Part shown: one piece after another, positions 1-8,284 of the stretch
Layout: the number at the start of each line of letters is the position of its first letter
How positions within the stretch are numbered: position 1 is the stretch's first letter
Assembly (NCBI RefSeq): GCF_000711715.1
Contig: NZ_JONN01000001.1
Span: forward strand, 186,001-250,000
Source: Sphingomonas astaxanthinifaciens DSM 22298
GTDB lineage: Bacteria > Pseudomonadota > Alphaproteobacteria > Sphingomonadales > Sphingomonadaceae
DNA: 64,000 nt
Direction: 5' to 3'
The notes under the pieces: model-generated
Database searches by the model: none
What the model was told of the DNA's origin: nothing
The model's input: the letters and a program-made list of their open reading frames with translations, nothing else
Translations under genes and position numbers: made by a program

Positions 1-758
1 TAGAGCAGGTTGAACTCGGCATAGCGCCCGCGGAAGACGAGCAATTGCTCCATGTCCGCCTCGCTCCACTCCTCGTTCATCCGCTTCCGCACGATCGCCG
101 GAAAGGCTGCGAGAAAGGCTTCGCCGACATCGCGGGTGAAGGCGAAATTGGCGTCGAAATCGCCCTCGAGCCGGTCGTAGAAAATCCCGCCGACCCCGCG
201 CGACACCTGGCGGTGGGGGAGCCAGAAATACTCCTCGCACCACTTGGAATAGCGCTCGTAATAATCCGCCCCATGCGCGTCGCAGGCGGCCTTGAGCGCG
301 GCATGGAAGGCGGCCGTGTCCTCGGCCTTGGGGAGGGCGGGATTGAGGTCCGCGCCGCCCCCGAACCAGCGCCGGCTGGTGGTCAGGAAGCGCGTGTTCA
401 TGTGCACCGCGGGGACATTGGGATTGGCCATGTGCGCGACGAGGCTGATCCCGGTCGCGAAGAAGCGGCGGCCATTCTCCTCGGCGCCGGGGATCGCCTT
501 GGCGAATTCCTCGCTGAAGGTGCCGCCGACGGTCGAGACATTGACCCCGACCTTTTCGAACACCTTGCCCTTCATGAGACCGCGAACGCCCCCGCCGCCG
601 GGCTCGCCCGAGGGGTCCTCGCGGTCCCAGGCGGTATATTCGAACTGGGCGTCGGAGCCGGCTTCGCGCTCGATCGCCTGGAATTCGTTGCAGATGCGGG
701 TGCGCAGGGCTTCGAACCAGGCGCGGGCGGCGGCTTGCTGATCGTCAAGGGGCTCCAT
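1..758 (-). CDS. hemF: Oxygen-dependent coproporphyrinogen III oxidase (C-terminus cut off by the window edge)
   Basis: HemF uses O2 to decarboxylate coproporphyrinogen III to protoporphyrinogen IX in haem synthesis, in the cytoplasm. The 252 visible residues, read from the ATG at 758, carry family blocks: GGGGVRGLMKGKVFEKVGVN near residue 50, HMNTRF and RRWFGGGADLNP near 120-140, DYYERYSKWCEEYFWLPHR near 170, RGVGGIFYD, and RYAEFNLL at the very edge. About 30-40 residues are missing beyond base 1. It diverges from petABC; an FNR/FixK-like box lies about 40 bases before its start. Identification is firm from sequence. Confidence 0.95.
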   Translation of the reverse strand, partial: MEPLDDQQAAARAWFEALRTRICNEFQAIEREAGSDAQFEYTAWDREDPSGEPGGGGVRGLMKGKVFEKVGVNVSTVGGTFSEEFAKAIPGAEENGRRFFATGISLVAHMANPNVPAVHMNTRFLTTSRRWFGGGADLNPALPKAEDTAAFHAALKAACDAHGADYYERYSKWCEEYFWLPHRQVSRGVGGIFYDRLEGDFDANFAFTRDVGEAFLAAFPAIVRKRMNEEWSEADMEQLLVFRGRYAEFNLL

Positions 759-795
759 GACCACGATGGCTAGCGGCTCGAACGGCCGAGCGCCA

Positions 796-809
796 TTGAT
801 TGTGATCAA
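796..809. promoter_or_regulatory. FNR/FixK-type binding site between hemF and petA
   Basis: TTGAT-TGTG-ATCAA is a perfect match to the FNR/Anr/FixK consensus TTGAT-N4-ATCAA. Its centre lies about 44 bases before the hemF start codon and about 190 before petA, so hemF is the likelier target. Oxygen-responsive control of haem genes by this family is known in other proteobacteria. Whether the regulator exists in this genome cannot be seen here. The rest of 759-992 holds no other feature I recognise. Confidence 0.6.
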
Positions 810-992
810 ACCGTCGCAGGTGAGGACGGAGAATCGTTTCGACCCCGGACCGCCCTTTGGACACTTGAGCCACGATGAACGGCTCGCTATCAGGCGCGCC
901 AATTCCGTTCCGGCGTCGCCGGTGCGGCAACCATCGTCATTCATTCCGGTGTCCTGCCGGAACGAGCAGAAGCCAAGCGACCGAAGGACCCT

Positions 993-1562
993 ATGGCCAC
1001 CGTCGAACACACCCCGCCGCAAACCCACGGAGAGGCCGGTGACGGCGTCCGTCGCCGCGATTTCATCAACATCGCCGCGGTGAGCTTCGCCGGCGTCGGC
1101 GGTGCCGTCGCGGTCGCCCCGCTGCTGATGCAGGCGGCCCCCTCGGCCGACGTGCTGGCGCTGTCCTCGATCGAGGTCGACATCTCCAAGATCGTCCCGG
1201 GCCAGGGGATTAAGACCAGCTGGCGCAAGCAGCCGGTGTTCATCCGCAACCTCACCCCGGCCGAGATCCAGAAGGCCAATGAGGTCGACGTCGGCAGCTT
1301 GCGCGATCCGCAGAGCCTCGCCGACCGGACCAAGCCGGGCAAGGCCAACTGGCTGATCACGCTCGGCGTCTGCACCCACCTCGGCTGCGTGCCGCTCGGC
1401 ATCGGCGAGGGCGAGAACCGCGGCGACTACGGCGGCTATTTCTGCCCCTGCCACGGCAGCCACTACGATACCGCCGCCCGCATCCGTAAGGGTCCGGCCC
1501 CCAAGAACCTTCACGTGCCGGACTATTCGTTCAAGTCCGACACCGTCGTCCAGATCGGTTGA
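993..1562 (+). CDS. petA: Ubiquinol-cytochrome c reductase iron-sulfur (Rieske) subunit
   Basis: This is the 2Fe-2S subunit of the cytochrome bc1 complex, passing electrons from ubiquinol to cytochrome c1 on the periplasmic side of the inner membrane. It has 189 residues, a normal length. A twin-arginine-type N-terminus (RRRDFINIAA, residues 20-29) leads into the single membrane anchor. The two cluster-binding loops are CTHLGC at about 127-132 and CPCHGSH at about 151-157. The start ATG follows GAAGG. It is the first gene of petABC, with 11 bases before petB. Confidence 0.97.
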   Translation: MATVEHTPPQTHGEAGDGVRRRDFINIAAVSFAGVGGAVAVAPLLMQAAPSADVLALSSIEVDISKIVPGQGIKTSWRKQPVFIRNLTPAEIQKANEVDVGSLRDPQSLADRTKPGKANWLITLGVCTHLGCVPLGIGEGENRGDYGGYFCPCHGSHYDTAARIRKGPAPKNLHVPDYSFKSDTVVQIG

Positions 1563-1573
1563 GGTAGAAGAGC

Positions 1574-2890
1574 ATGAGCTTTGCCTGGGCCAAGCCCTAT
1601 GAGCCGAAGACCCCGCTCTCCAAGTGGGTCGACCAGCGCCTGCCGCTTCCCCGTCTCGTCTATGGCGCGATCGGCGGCGGTTATCCGGTGCCGCGCAACC
1701 TCAACTATTTCTGGAACTTCGGCGTCCTCGCCGGCCTCGCCCTGATGATCCAGATCGTCACGGGCATCGTGCTGGCGATGCACTATTACAGCTACACCGG
1801 CGGCGCCTTCGACAGCGTCGAGCGCATCATGCGCGACGTCAACGCGGGCTGGGTGCTCCGCTACGTCCACCAGAATGGCGCGAGCTTCTTCTTCGTGGTG
1901 GTCTACATCCACATCTTCCGCGGCCTTTATTACGGTTCGTACAAGGCCCCGCGCGAGATGGTGTGGTTGCTCGGCCTCGTCATCTACCTCCTGATGATGG
2001 CGACCGCCTTCATGGGCTACGTCCTTCCCTGGGGGCAGATGAGCTACTGGGGCGCGCAGGTCATCACCGGCTTCTTCTCGGCCATTCCGGTCGTCGGCGA
2101 GCCGCTGCGCGTGTTCATCCTCGGCGGCTACGCGCCCGACCAGGCCGCGCTGACCCGCTTTTTCTCGCTCCATTATCTGCTGCCGTTCGTGATCGCGGGC
2201 GTCACCATCCTCAAGATCTGGGCGCTGCACATCCCGGGTTCGTCGAACCCGACCGGCGTCGACGTCAAGGACGAGAAGGACACGCTGCCCTTCCATCCCT
2301 ATTACACCGCCAAGGACGGCTTCGGGATCGGCGTCGCGCTGTTTCTCTTCGCGCTGTTCGTCTTCTTCTTCCCGTACAGCCTCGGCCACCCGGACAACTA
2401 CATCGAGGCGAACCCGCTGGTGACCCCGGCGCACATCGTCCCCGAATGGTATTTCTGGCCGTTCTACGCGATCCTTCGCGCCTTCACGGTCGACTTCATC
2501 CTGCCGGCCAAGCTGTGGGGCGTGCTGGCGATGTTCGGCTCGATCCTGCTGCTGTTCTTCCTGACCTGGCTGGACCGCTCGCCGATCCGCTCGACCAGCT
2601 ACCGCCCGGTCTACCGCATCTTCTTCTGGATCCTGGTCGTGGACATCCTGATCCTCGGCTGGTGCGGCGTGTCGCCGGCGGAGCAGCCGTACATCGCGAT
2701 CAGCCAGATCGCGGCGGCCTATTACTTCGCCCACTTCCTGATCATCCTGCCGCTGGTCTCGAAGTTCGAGAAGCCGCGGCCGCTGCCCAACTCCATCTCC
2801 GAGAGCGTGCTGCACGGCGAACGCAAGGAAAGCCGGCCCTATGGCCTGGCGCCGAGCGGTTCGACCACCGCGCCGCAGCCGGCCGAATAA
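1574..2890 (+). CDS. petB: Cytochrome b subunit of the bc1 complex
   Basis: This integral membrane subunit binds hemes bL and bH and forms both quinone sites. The 438-residue protein is of full alphaproteobacterial length, with eight predicted helices. Visible landmarks are the MHYY helix B region near 76, [12 protein letters not shown] near 152-163, the HIPGSSNP segment near 217-225, and the Qo-site PEWY motif near 291. The C-terminal tail after residue 415 is hydrophilic and not conserved. AAGAGC before the ATG is a weak ribosome site. It lies between the Rieske and c1 genes. Confidence 0.98.
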   Translation: MSFAWAKPYEPKTPLSKWVDQRLPLPRLVYGAIGGGYPVPRNLNYFWNFGVLAGLALMIQIVTGIVLAMHYYSYTGGAFDSVERIMRDVNAGWVLRYVHQNGASFFFVVVYIHIFRGLYYGSYKAPREMVWLLGLVIYLLMMATAFMGYVLPWGQMSYWGAQVITGFFSAIPVVGEPLRVFILGGYAPDQAALTRFFSLHYLLPFVIAGVTILKIWALHIPGSSNPTGVDVKDEKDTLPFHPYYTAKDGFGIGVALFLFALFVFFFPYSLGHPDNYIEANPLVTPAHIVPEWYFWPFYAILRAFTVDFILPAKLWGVLAMFGSILLLFFLTWLDRSPIRSTSYRPVYRIFFWILVVDILILGWCGVSPAEQPYIAISQIAAAYYFAHFLIILPLVSKFEKPRPLPNSISESVLHGERKESRPYGLAPSGSTTAPQPAE

Positions 2891-2908
2891 GGGAAAGAAA
2901 ACAGACCA

Positions 2909-3853
2909 ATGGCCCGCATCATCGGTTTCTTCGTCGGCCTCGGCTTTGTCGGCGTCCTGCTCTTCTCGCTGGTCGTGAACGGACTGGATTACTTCCGTAA
3001 TCCGCCCGAGCCGACCGCCGCGCACGAGTTCCACAAGCACCCGCGCGACGCCGAGCTCCCCTCGGCCGGCATGATGGGCAAGTTCGACCGTGCCCAGCTC
3101 CAGCGCGGTTTCCAGGTCTACAAGGAAGTCTGCTCGGCCTGCCACAGCCTGAAGTACGTCAGCTTCTACCAGCTCCACGACCTCGGCTATTCCGAGGCCG
3201 AGGTGAAGGCGATCGCCAACCAGTGGGCGACCGAGGTTCCCTCGATCAACCCCGACACCGGTGAAGCCGCGACCCGCAAGGCGCTGGTCTCCGACCGCTT
3301 CCCCAGCCCTTACGCGAACGAGACGGCGGCCCGCGCGGCGAACAACAATGCGCTTCCGCCCGACCTGTCGCTCATCACCGAGGCGCGCGAGGACGGCCCC
3401 AACTATGTCTACTCGCTGATCACCGGCTATGCCGACCAGGCGGGGTACAAGAACGACAAGGGTGAGGAGCTCCTCAAGAAGTTCCCCGACGCGGCGACCC
3501 CGCAGGGGCTCTACTTCAATCCTTATTTCGCCAACCTCAACATCGCCATGCCGCCGCCGCTCGCGGCCGACGGCCAGGTGACCTATGCCGACGGCACCGT
3601 CGCCACCAAGGACCAGATGGCCAAGGACATCGCGGCCTTCCTGACCTGGACCGCCGAGCCGACGCTGGAGCGTCGTCACAGCGCGGGCTGGGCGGTGCTG
3701 CTGTTCCTCGCCATCGCCACCGGCCTTGCCTATCTCTCGTACCGGAACATCTGGGCCGAGGCGAAGCGCAAGGTGGCGCCGCGCGGCCCGCTCGATCCCG
3801 AGAACAAGGCCCGCATGGACGCCGCCAAGGCCGAAAGCGGAATCGCCGGCTGA
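2909..3853 (+). CDS. petC: Cytochrome c1
   Basis: The c1 haem subunit takes electrons from the Rieske protein and gives them to soluble or membrane cytochrome c. The 314-residue protein has an N-terminal hydrophobic signal segment (about 4-24), the covalent haem motif CSACH at about 75-79, a probable methionine ligand in NIAMPPPL near 214, and a C-terminal membrane anchor at about 254-275 followed by a basic cytoplasmic tail. A GGGAAAG site precedes the ATG. The operon ends at a strong terminator 25 bases downstream. Confidence 0.97.
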   Translation: MARIIGFFVGLGFVGVLLFSLVVNGLDYFRNPPEPTAAHEFHKHPRDAELPSAGMMGKFDRAQLQRGFQVYKEVCSACHSLKYVSFYQLHDLGYSEAEVKAIANQWATEVPSINPDTGEAATRKALVSDRFPSPYANETAARAANNNALPPDLSLITEAREDGPNYVYSLITGYADQAGYKNDKGEELLKKFPDAATPQGLYFNPYFANLNIAMPPPLAADGQVTYADGTVATKDQMAKDIAAFLTWTAEPTLERRHSAGWAVLLFLAIATGLAYLSYRNIWAEAKRKVAPRGPLDPENKARMDAAKAESGIAG

Positions 3854-3877
3854 CGCGGACGGCAAGCCAAGAACGAA

Positions 3878-3909
3878 GGGCTCCCGCCGAAAGGCCGGAG
3901 CCCTTTTTT
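3878..3909 (+). terminator. Intrinsic terminator of petABC
   Basis: The stem GGGCTCC-c-GCC pairs with GGC-c-GGAGCCC around a GAAA loop and is followed by six T. It ends the petABC transcript. Confidence 0.9.
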
Positions 3910-3915
3910 CTGCCC

Positions 3916-4000
3916 GTCACCCCGGGCTTGACCCGGGATCCCGCTTCTTCTCTTGGCGCAGCTAGACAGAAGCGGGATGCCGGATCGGGTCCGGCATGAC
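3916..4000. repeat. Intergenic inverted repeat (REP-like)
   Basis: An imperfect inverted repeat of about 33 bases per arm: the left arm runs from GTCACCCCGGGCTTGACC at 3916 to about 3948, and the right arm from about 3968 to 4000 ends GGGTCCGGCATGAC. Both arms contain the core GATCCCGCTTCT or its near match. It fills the petC-apt gap. Such elements are numerous in sphingomonad genomes; the function is unknown. Confidence 0.75.
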
Positions 4001-4017
4001 GACCAAGGTGAAGTGAC

Positions 4018-4551
4018 ATGAGCCCCGACCAGATCCGCGCCCTCGTCCGGACCATTCCCGATCACCCCAGGCCCGGGATCATGTTCCGCGATGTGACGAC
4101 GCTGCTGCTCGACCCCGCCGGCCTCGCCGCCGCGATCGACCAGCTGGCCGAGACCGTCACCCACAAGCCCGACCTCGTCGCCGGGATCGATGCGCGCGGC
4201 TTCGTCGTCGGCACGGGCCTCGCGCTGCGCCTCGGCTGCGGCCTCCTCCTCGTCCGCAAGGACGGAAAGCTCCCCGGCGAGACCATCGCCGAGGATTATG
4301 CCCTCGAATATGGCACCGACCGGCTCGCCATGCATGTCGACGCCTGCGCGCCCGGCCAGAAGGTGCTGATCGCCGACGACCTCCTCGCCACCGGCGGCAC
4401 CGCGCTCGCCGCCGCCCGCCTCGTCCGCCGCGCCGGGGCCGAGGTCGCCGGCGCCCGCTTCCTCGTTGACCTCCCCGACCTTGGCGGCAGCGCGGCCCTC
4501 CGCGCCGAAGGCATCGACACCGCCAGCCTGATGGAATTCGCCGGGCATTAG
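4018..4551 (+). CDS. apt: Adenine phosphoribosyltransferase
   Basis: Salvages adenine with PRPP to give AMP and pyrophosphate in the cytoplasm. The 177-residue length is typical. The start region (IPDHPRPGIMFRDVTTLL) and GIDARGFVVG are family signatures, and the PRPP-binding loop VLIADDLLATGGT lies at about 116-128. GAAGTGAC precedes the ATG. It stands alone between an inverted repeat and a small secreted-protein gene. Confidence 0.95.
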   Translation: MSPDQIRALVRTIPDHPRPGIMFRDVTTLLLDPAGLAAAIDQLAETVTHKPDLVAGIDARGFVVGTGLALRLGCGLLLVRKDGKLPGETIAEDYALEYGTDRLAMHVDACAPGQKVLIADDLLATGGTALAAARLVRRAGAEVAGARFLVDLPDLGGSAALRAEGIDTASLMEFAGH

Positions 4552-4625
4552 GTTGCGGATCGCGCCCTTGTTTTTCGGGTACGGCCGGTGTCCCCTGAGC
4601 ATCCTTCCCGGGAGCCCGAGCCACG

Positions 4626-5006
4626 ATGCGCCTGCTGTCCGTCCTGATTATCGCCGCCACGACTCTCGCCGCGAGCCCGGCCTCGGCCGAACGCTGGCAT
4701 GTCATGCTGCAGGACAGCCGTCTCGAATATCGGGTCGACCTCGACTCGGTCCGTCACTCGGGAAGGCAAGTCACCTACCGGCTCCGCGCCATCCGCCGGA
4801 ATTCGCCGACCCCCGTCGCGGCGACTGAAAACGTCAATGCAATCGATTGCGCCGCCAACCGGCGACGGATGCTGTCCTCTACGGTCCTCACTCGCGATGG
4901 CCGCTGGTCCGCGCAGCAGGCGGGTAGGGACGACTGGACCCCGATCCCGCCCGGCTCGCTGTCGAGCGCCATCCGCGACCTGCTCTGCGCCCGCCAGCCG
5001 GACTAG
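4626..5006 (+). CDS. Small secreted protein, surface-adhesin (Adhesin_E)-like
   Basis: The 126-residue product has a clear signal peptide (MRLLSVLIIAATTLAASPASA) and a mature part whose pattern, with a YRVDLDSVRHSG stretch followed by a basic strand and paired cysteines (IDCAANRR near 76 and LLCARQ near 121), resembles the small Adhesin_E-type domain common in proteobacterial periplasmic proteins. No enzyme motif is visible, so the role is unknown. The two cysteines could form a disulfide. A GGGAGCCCGAGCC region precedes the ATG. The family suggestion is inference. Confidence 0.65.
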   Translation: MRLLSVLIIAATTLAASPASAERWHVMLQDSRLEYRVDLDSVRHSGRQVTYRLRAIRRNSPTPVAATENVNAIDCAANRRRMLSSTVLTRDGRWSAQQAGRDDWTPIPPGSLSSAIRDLLCARQPD

Positions 5007-5010
5007 CCGG

Positions 5011-5031
5011 CGGCTCGGTTCGCCTGAGCCG
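5011..5031 (+). terminator. Probable hairpin terminator
   Basis: CGGCTC pairs with GAGCCG over a nine-base loop right after the stop at 5006, followed by a short T-containing tail (CATCTTTCC). A weak intrinsic terminator. Confidence 0.45.
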
Positions 5032-5079
5032 GGCATCTTTCCGCCCCGTCGGACTTGTGCCCTGATCAGGGCGGGCCAT

Positions 5080-5448
5080 ATGCTCCACCAGGCAATGGGA
5101 ACCAGCGACCCTCATCGCCCGAGCCGCCACCGCGGCGTCGCGATGCTTCTGGCACTGCTCTACGGCGTGCTCACCGGGGCGAGCCTCGCGCCGGCGCCCG
5201 TCGCGGCCCAGCCCACCACCATTTCCGCGCAGTCGGAGCGAGCGATCCTCTCGACCGCCGGCAAGAACCGCGCCGCCGCGCTCAAGGCGCAGCGCTCCTC
5301 GCCCGACCTCGGCTTCCTGCCCGCGACCCCGGTCGAGCAGCGCAGCCTCGGTCTCCGGGCGACCGCGCAGAATGCCGCACCCCGGCACGGCCTCGCCGCG
5401 GCAACCGCCGCTTCCCCCTATCGCGCCCGGGCTCCTCCAGCCGCCTGA
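5080..5448 (+). CDS. Hypothetical secreted protein
   Basis: The 122-residue frame has a hydrophobic segment (VAMLLALLYGVLTGASLAPAPVAAQ) that looks like a signal peptide, so the true start may be the ATG at 5095 or the one at about 5143 rather than 5080. The mature part is short, Ala/Arg-rich and without any motif I recognise. A palindrome CCCTGATCAGGG sits just upstream. Coding status is moderate: codon use matches the neighbours, but nothing else confirms it. Confidence 0.45.
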   Translation: MLHQAMGTSDPHRPSRHRGVAMLLALLYGVLTGASLAPAPVAAQPTTISAQSERAILSTAGKNRAAALKAQRSSPDLGFLPATPVEQRSLGLRATAQNAAPRHGLAAATAASPYRARAPPAA

Positions 5449-5523
5449 TCGACCCTTCCAAGGACCATCGAACAGCAAATGCCGCAGCCCGTGAGCGCTG
5501 CCGGCAGCAATGGAGATTTGCCC

Positions 5524-5688
5524 ATGTCCACCATGACCCTGAGGCTGACCGAGCTCAGCTACGACGTCGATCGCGCGCTCGCCGGTGAGCTTCGCCGCAC
5601 CCGGCCGAGCCCGCTGCGCGTGTTTCGCCTCCGCCGCTTGAAGAGCCTGATCCGGCAGCGCTTCGAGCGGCTCCTCCGCCGCGGCTGA
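5524..5688 (+). CDS. Small basic YdcH-like (DUF465) protein
   Basis: The 54-residue protein reads as an N-terminal helix ending ELRRTRPSPLRVFRLRRLK and a second basic helix. This follows the YdcH/DUF465 pattern of two short helices around an RP-xP-xRLxxLK turn. The ATG at 5524 was chosen because GGAG lies about eight bases upstream; an in-frame ATG at 5479 would add 15 residues. Function unknown; proteins of this family are small cytosolic helical hairpins. Confidence 0.6.
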   Translation: MSTMTLRLTELSYDVDRALAGELRRTRPSPLRVFRLRRLKSLIRQRFERLLRRG

Positions 5689-5715
5689 GGCCGACCACCA
5701 TTCCTAGAATCTGTG

Positions 5716-5747
5716 CGGGCGGGGACGGGCAGGCCTGTCCCCGCCCG
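5716..5747 (+). promoter_or_regulatory. Perfect 11-bp hairpin ending ten bases before the next start codon
   Basis: CGGGCGGGGAC (5716-5726) pairs perfectly with GTCCCCGCCCG (5737-5747). The hairpin abuts the GAGGAG ribosome site of the gene at 5758. It has no T tract, so it is either a Rho-independent structure of weak effect or a leader hairpin affecting translation. Confidence 0.5.
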
Positions 5748-5757
5748 AGGAGTATGC

Positions 5758-6078
5758 ATGTCTTTTGAAGAACTCCAAGGTCGCGCCCGCTGGGCGGACG
5801 ACGACCGAGCACTGACGCGCCTCGAGCATCTGCTGATGCGTTACCCGGAACTCGCCCCCGCCGAGACCAGCGAGATCGGCCAGCGGCTTCTGGCCACCGG
5901 CCCGCTCGACATGGGCCTCCTGTCCGCCAATCCGGCGGCCTGGGCCCAGGCCGAACGCTATCGCGCCGACCATCCCCACCTCTTCCGGATGAGCCTCACA
6001 AGCCGCCTCTGGCTCGCCGCGCTCGCGCTGGCGGTGGTGGGCAGCATCATCTGGCTATGGGACGTCGCTGTCCCCTGA
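5758..6078 (+). CDS. Hypothetical protein with C-terminal membrane segment
   Basis: The 106-residue product has a soluble, acidic, mostly helical N-terminal part and a single hydrophobic segment near the end (LWLAALALAVVGSIIWLWDV, about 84-103), predicting a tail-anchored or C-terminally anchored inner-membrane protein. The ATG at 5758 is favoured because GAGGAG lies six bases upstream, right after a strong hairpin. I recognise no family. Confidence 0.6.
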   Translation: MSFEELQGRARWADDDRALTRLEHLLMRYPELAPAETSEIGQRLLATGPLDMGLLSANPAAWAQAERYRADHPHLFRMSLTSRLWLAALALAVVGSIIWLWDVAVP

Positions 6079-6174
6079 CGATGCGGCGGGAGCGGCCGCG
6101 GCGCTGCTCCCGCTTCATTGCATTGTGGAAGCGAAGCTGACCGCCATCCGGCGCAAAGCGTTGGACCGATTGCC

Positions 6175-6190
6175 GACCTTATAATAGGTC
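6175..6190. promoter_or_regulatory. Perfect -10 box inside a palindrome
   Basis: GACCT-TATAAT-AGGTC: a consensus -10 hexamer (6180-6185) flanked by 5-base inverted repeats. TTGGAC at 6161-6166 is upstream but only 13 bases away, so the -35 is unclear. It lies about 150 bases before the deacetylase gene and may be its promoter with an operator. The rest of 6079-6336 shows nothing else. Confidence 0.4.
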
Positions 6191-6336
6191 AGGCGCGAGG
6201 CCTGTCAGCCTTGCTCGCCGAAGGCATGAAGGTCTCGGACCCGAAAGTCTCACCGCAACCTTAACTGCACGGCACGAGGCGGTCCCGGTCGGGTTGCCAT
6301 ACCCTCGTGAACGATGAACTTCCCGGGATCCGACAC

Positions 6337-8103
6337 GTGAAAAGAACTCTAGTGGTGCTCGCGGCACTGGCCTGCCTGGCCGCGGCCTGGTCGCTCTGGG
6401 TGCGCAAGAGCTCGCCAGCCATCTTCGAGTTCGAGAACGTGTCCGGTCCGGAGGAGGCCAGCAGCCTACCGCAACCCGTCGCGATGCGGGTATCCGATTA
6501 CGACCGCGGTGGCCCCAATCGACTGGCCGTTCTGGTCACGGATCCCGAGTCCGACTGGATGGGCCTCGTCCGTGGTTTCAAGTCCCACGGCATCCCGGCG
6601 ACCTTCACGACCAGTCCCAATACAGCGCTCCGGCATCAGGTCGTCATCGCCTATCCAGGCATTTCAGGCCGGCTGGTCTCGCAGGCCGGGATCAGGGCGT
6701 TGGCCGATCACGTCCGCACCGGCGGCACCTTGCTGACGATGGACCTGGCGGGCGGCGGCCTCGAAGAATTGTTCGGCATCGAGCGGCAGCTGCCCAGCCG
6801 GGAACGAACCGCTGTGCGATGGCTGGCCCCCGGCGACCGGCAGGACCGGTTGACGCCGTTCAGCAGCGCGCAGGCCGAAGTAAAGATCGGAAGCCTCTCG
6901 TTCGTGCCGACCACCGCGCAAACACTGGCCCGTTACGACGACGGAAGCGCGGCCGTCGTGTGCCGGCAGGTGGGGGGCACAGCCTGCCTCCTCGGCGTCG
7001 ACCTCGGCTCGATGGCTCAGCGTGCGATGAACGGTCGCGCCGAGGGTTACTCTCCCGAGTTCGTCAACAACTACGAGCCGGGCATGGACGTGGTCTTCCG
7101 ATGGATCCGCGATCTCTACGTGCAGGGCGAGGACGACCCCTACCTAATCGGCACGGCACCGGCCGGGCACAGAGGCAGCCTCATCCTGACCCACGACGTC
7201 GATGCCTCGAAGGCCGTCGCCAATTCGCAGCGCTACGCGGAGGCGATCAGGAAGGCCGGTTCGTCGGCGACCTTCTTCATGCAGACCAAATACGTTCGCG
7301 ACTGGAACGACGATATCTTCTTCAATTCGGCGACCGTCTCGACGCTGAAGAGCGTCGCGCAGAACATGGAGCTTGCCAGCCACACGGTCGCGCACTCCCG
7401 CGCCTTCAAGGCCTTCCCGATCGGATCGGGCGACGAGCGCTATCCCGACTATCGTCCGTTCGTGCGGGACAGGACATCGGCGAGCGGAGGGAGCATCTTC
7501 GGCGAGCTTCGCGTGTCGAAATTCCTGCTCGAACGATTGGTCGGCGCCAAAGTGCGGTCTTTCAGGCCGGGTCATCTCTCCTATCCGGAAAACCTGCCCG
7601 AGGCCCTCGCGGCCACGGGCTATCGCTACTCCTCGGACCTGACCGCAAACAGCGCGCAGACGCATCTGCCGTTTCAGCTCAGCTATGGCCGGTCGGGTCG
7701 CGGACTGGTGCCCGTCTGGGAATTCCCGGTCACGATCGAAGACGAGAAGGCCCCGGCACTCGTTCAACGCTTCGGGGCGACGGTCGACGTGCTCGACCGG
7801 ATTGCGGCACACGAAAGTGTCGCCGTCCTCATGATCCATCCCGACCAGGCGGGCCCCAAGTTGCAATTTGAGGAACGGCTGATCGCCCGAATGAAGGACA
7901 AGCTCTGGATCGGATCGCTCGAGGCCTTCGGGGACTGGTGGAGCGCCCGTGACCGGCTTGAGATCGACTATGAAGGGTCGACGCTCAAGATTCAGGCGCC
8001 CGCCCGTGTCGACGAGGTGACGATCCGTTTTCCGAAGCGTCGGACGCAAAGATTCGTCGTCCTCGACGGCCTGCGCGGTTCACGACAGATGTCGGTTCAG
8101 TAA
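6337..8103 (+). CDS. Membrane-anchored polysaccharide deacetylase-family protein with extra N-terminal domain
   Basis: The 588-residue protein begins with a signal anchor (KRTLVVLAALACLAAAW). Residues about 50-250 form an alpha/beta domain resembling a glutamine-amidotransferase-like Rossmann fold (RLAVLVTDPESDW, VVIAYPGISG, GGTLLTMDLAGGG). From about 285 comes a NodB-type domain: LTHDVDA (metal aspartates), ELASHTVAHS (HxxxH metal pair), SFRPGHLSYP, and MIHPD near the end. Deacetylation of a cell-surface or exported polysaccharide is likely. GTG at 6337 is chosen because it opens directly onto the signal anchor; GTG at 6307 would add ten residues. Substrate unknown. Confidence 0.8.
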   Translation: MKRTLVVLAALACLAAAWSLWVRKSSPAIFEFENVSGPEEASSLPQPVAMRVSDYDRGGPNRLAVLVTDPESDWMGLVRGFKSHGIPATFTTSPNTALRHQVVIAYPGISGRLVSQAGIRALADHVRTGGTLLTMDLAGGGLEELFGIERQLPSRERTAVRWLAPGDRQDRLTPFSSAQAEVKIGSLSFVPTTAQTLARYDDGSAAVVCRQVGGTACLLGVDLGSMAQRAMNGRAEGYSPEFVNNYEPGMDVVFRWIRDLYVQGEDDPYLIGTAPAGHRGSLILTHDVDASKAVANSQRYAEAIRKAGSSATFFMQTKYVRDWNDDIFFNSATVSTLKSVAQNMELASHTVAHSRAFKAFPIGSGDERYPDYRPFVRDRTSASGGSIFGELRVSKFLLERLVGAKVRSFRPGHLSYPENLPEALAATGYRYSSDLTANSAQTHLPFQLSYGRSGRGLVPVWEFPVTIEDEKAPALVQRFGATVDVLDRIAAHESVAVLMIHPDQAGPKLQFEERLIARMKDKLWIGSLEAFGDWWSARDRLEIDYEGSTLKIQAPARVDEVTIRFPKRRTQRFVVLDGLRGSRQMSVQ

Positions 8104-8284
8104 GGTTCCGAGAGGCGGAACTGGGCCCAGCCCTGGGCGTCCGGGATCGGGCGTTCCGGCTGTCCTGACGGGGACTTCGCGAACTTCGCAGCCGCGACTT
8201 TTCTCAGGTATCCGAGGCAAGGAGTCGATTTCGCGCAATGGGCAAGAAATCATCGCTCCGGTGAGCGAAAAGCGGCCGTGACCC

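Noticed and set aside
1523..3865. 780-residue open frame on the minus strand
   Set aside because: It is antisense to petB and petC, which are certain; its translation is Arg/Glu/Asp-rich without any fold signature, as expected for a shadow of high-GC coding DNA.
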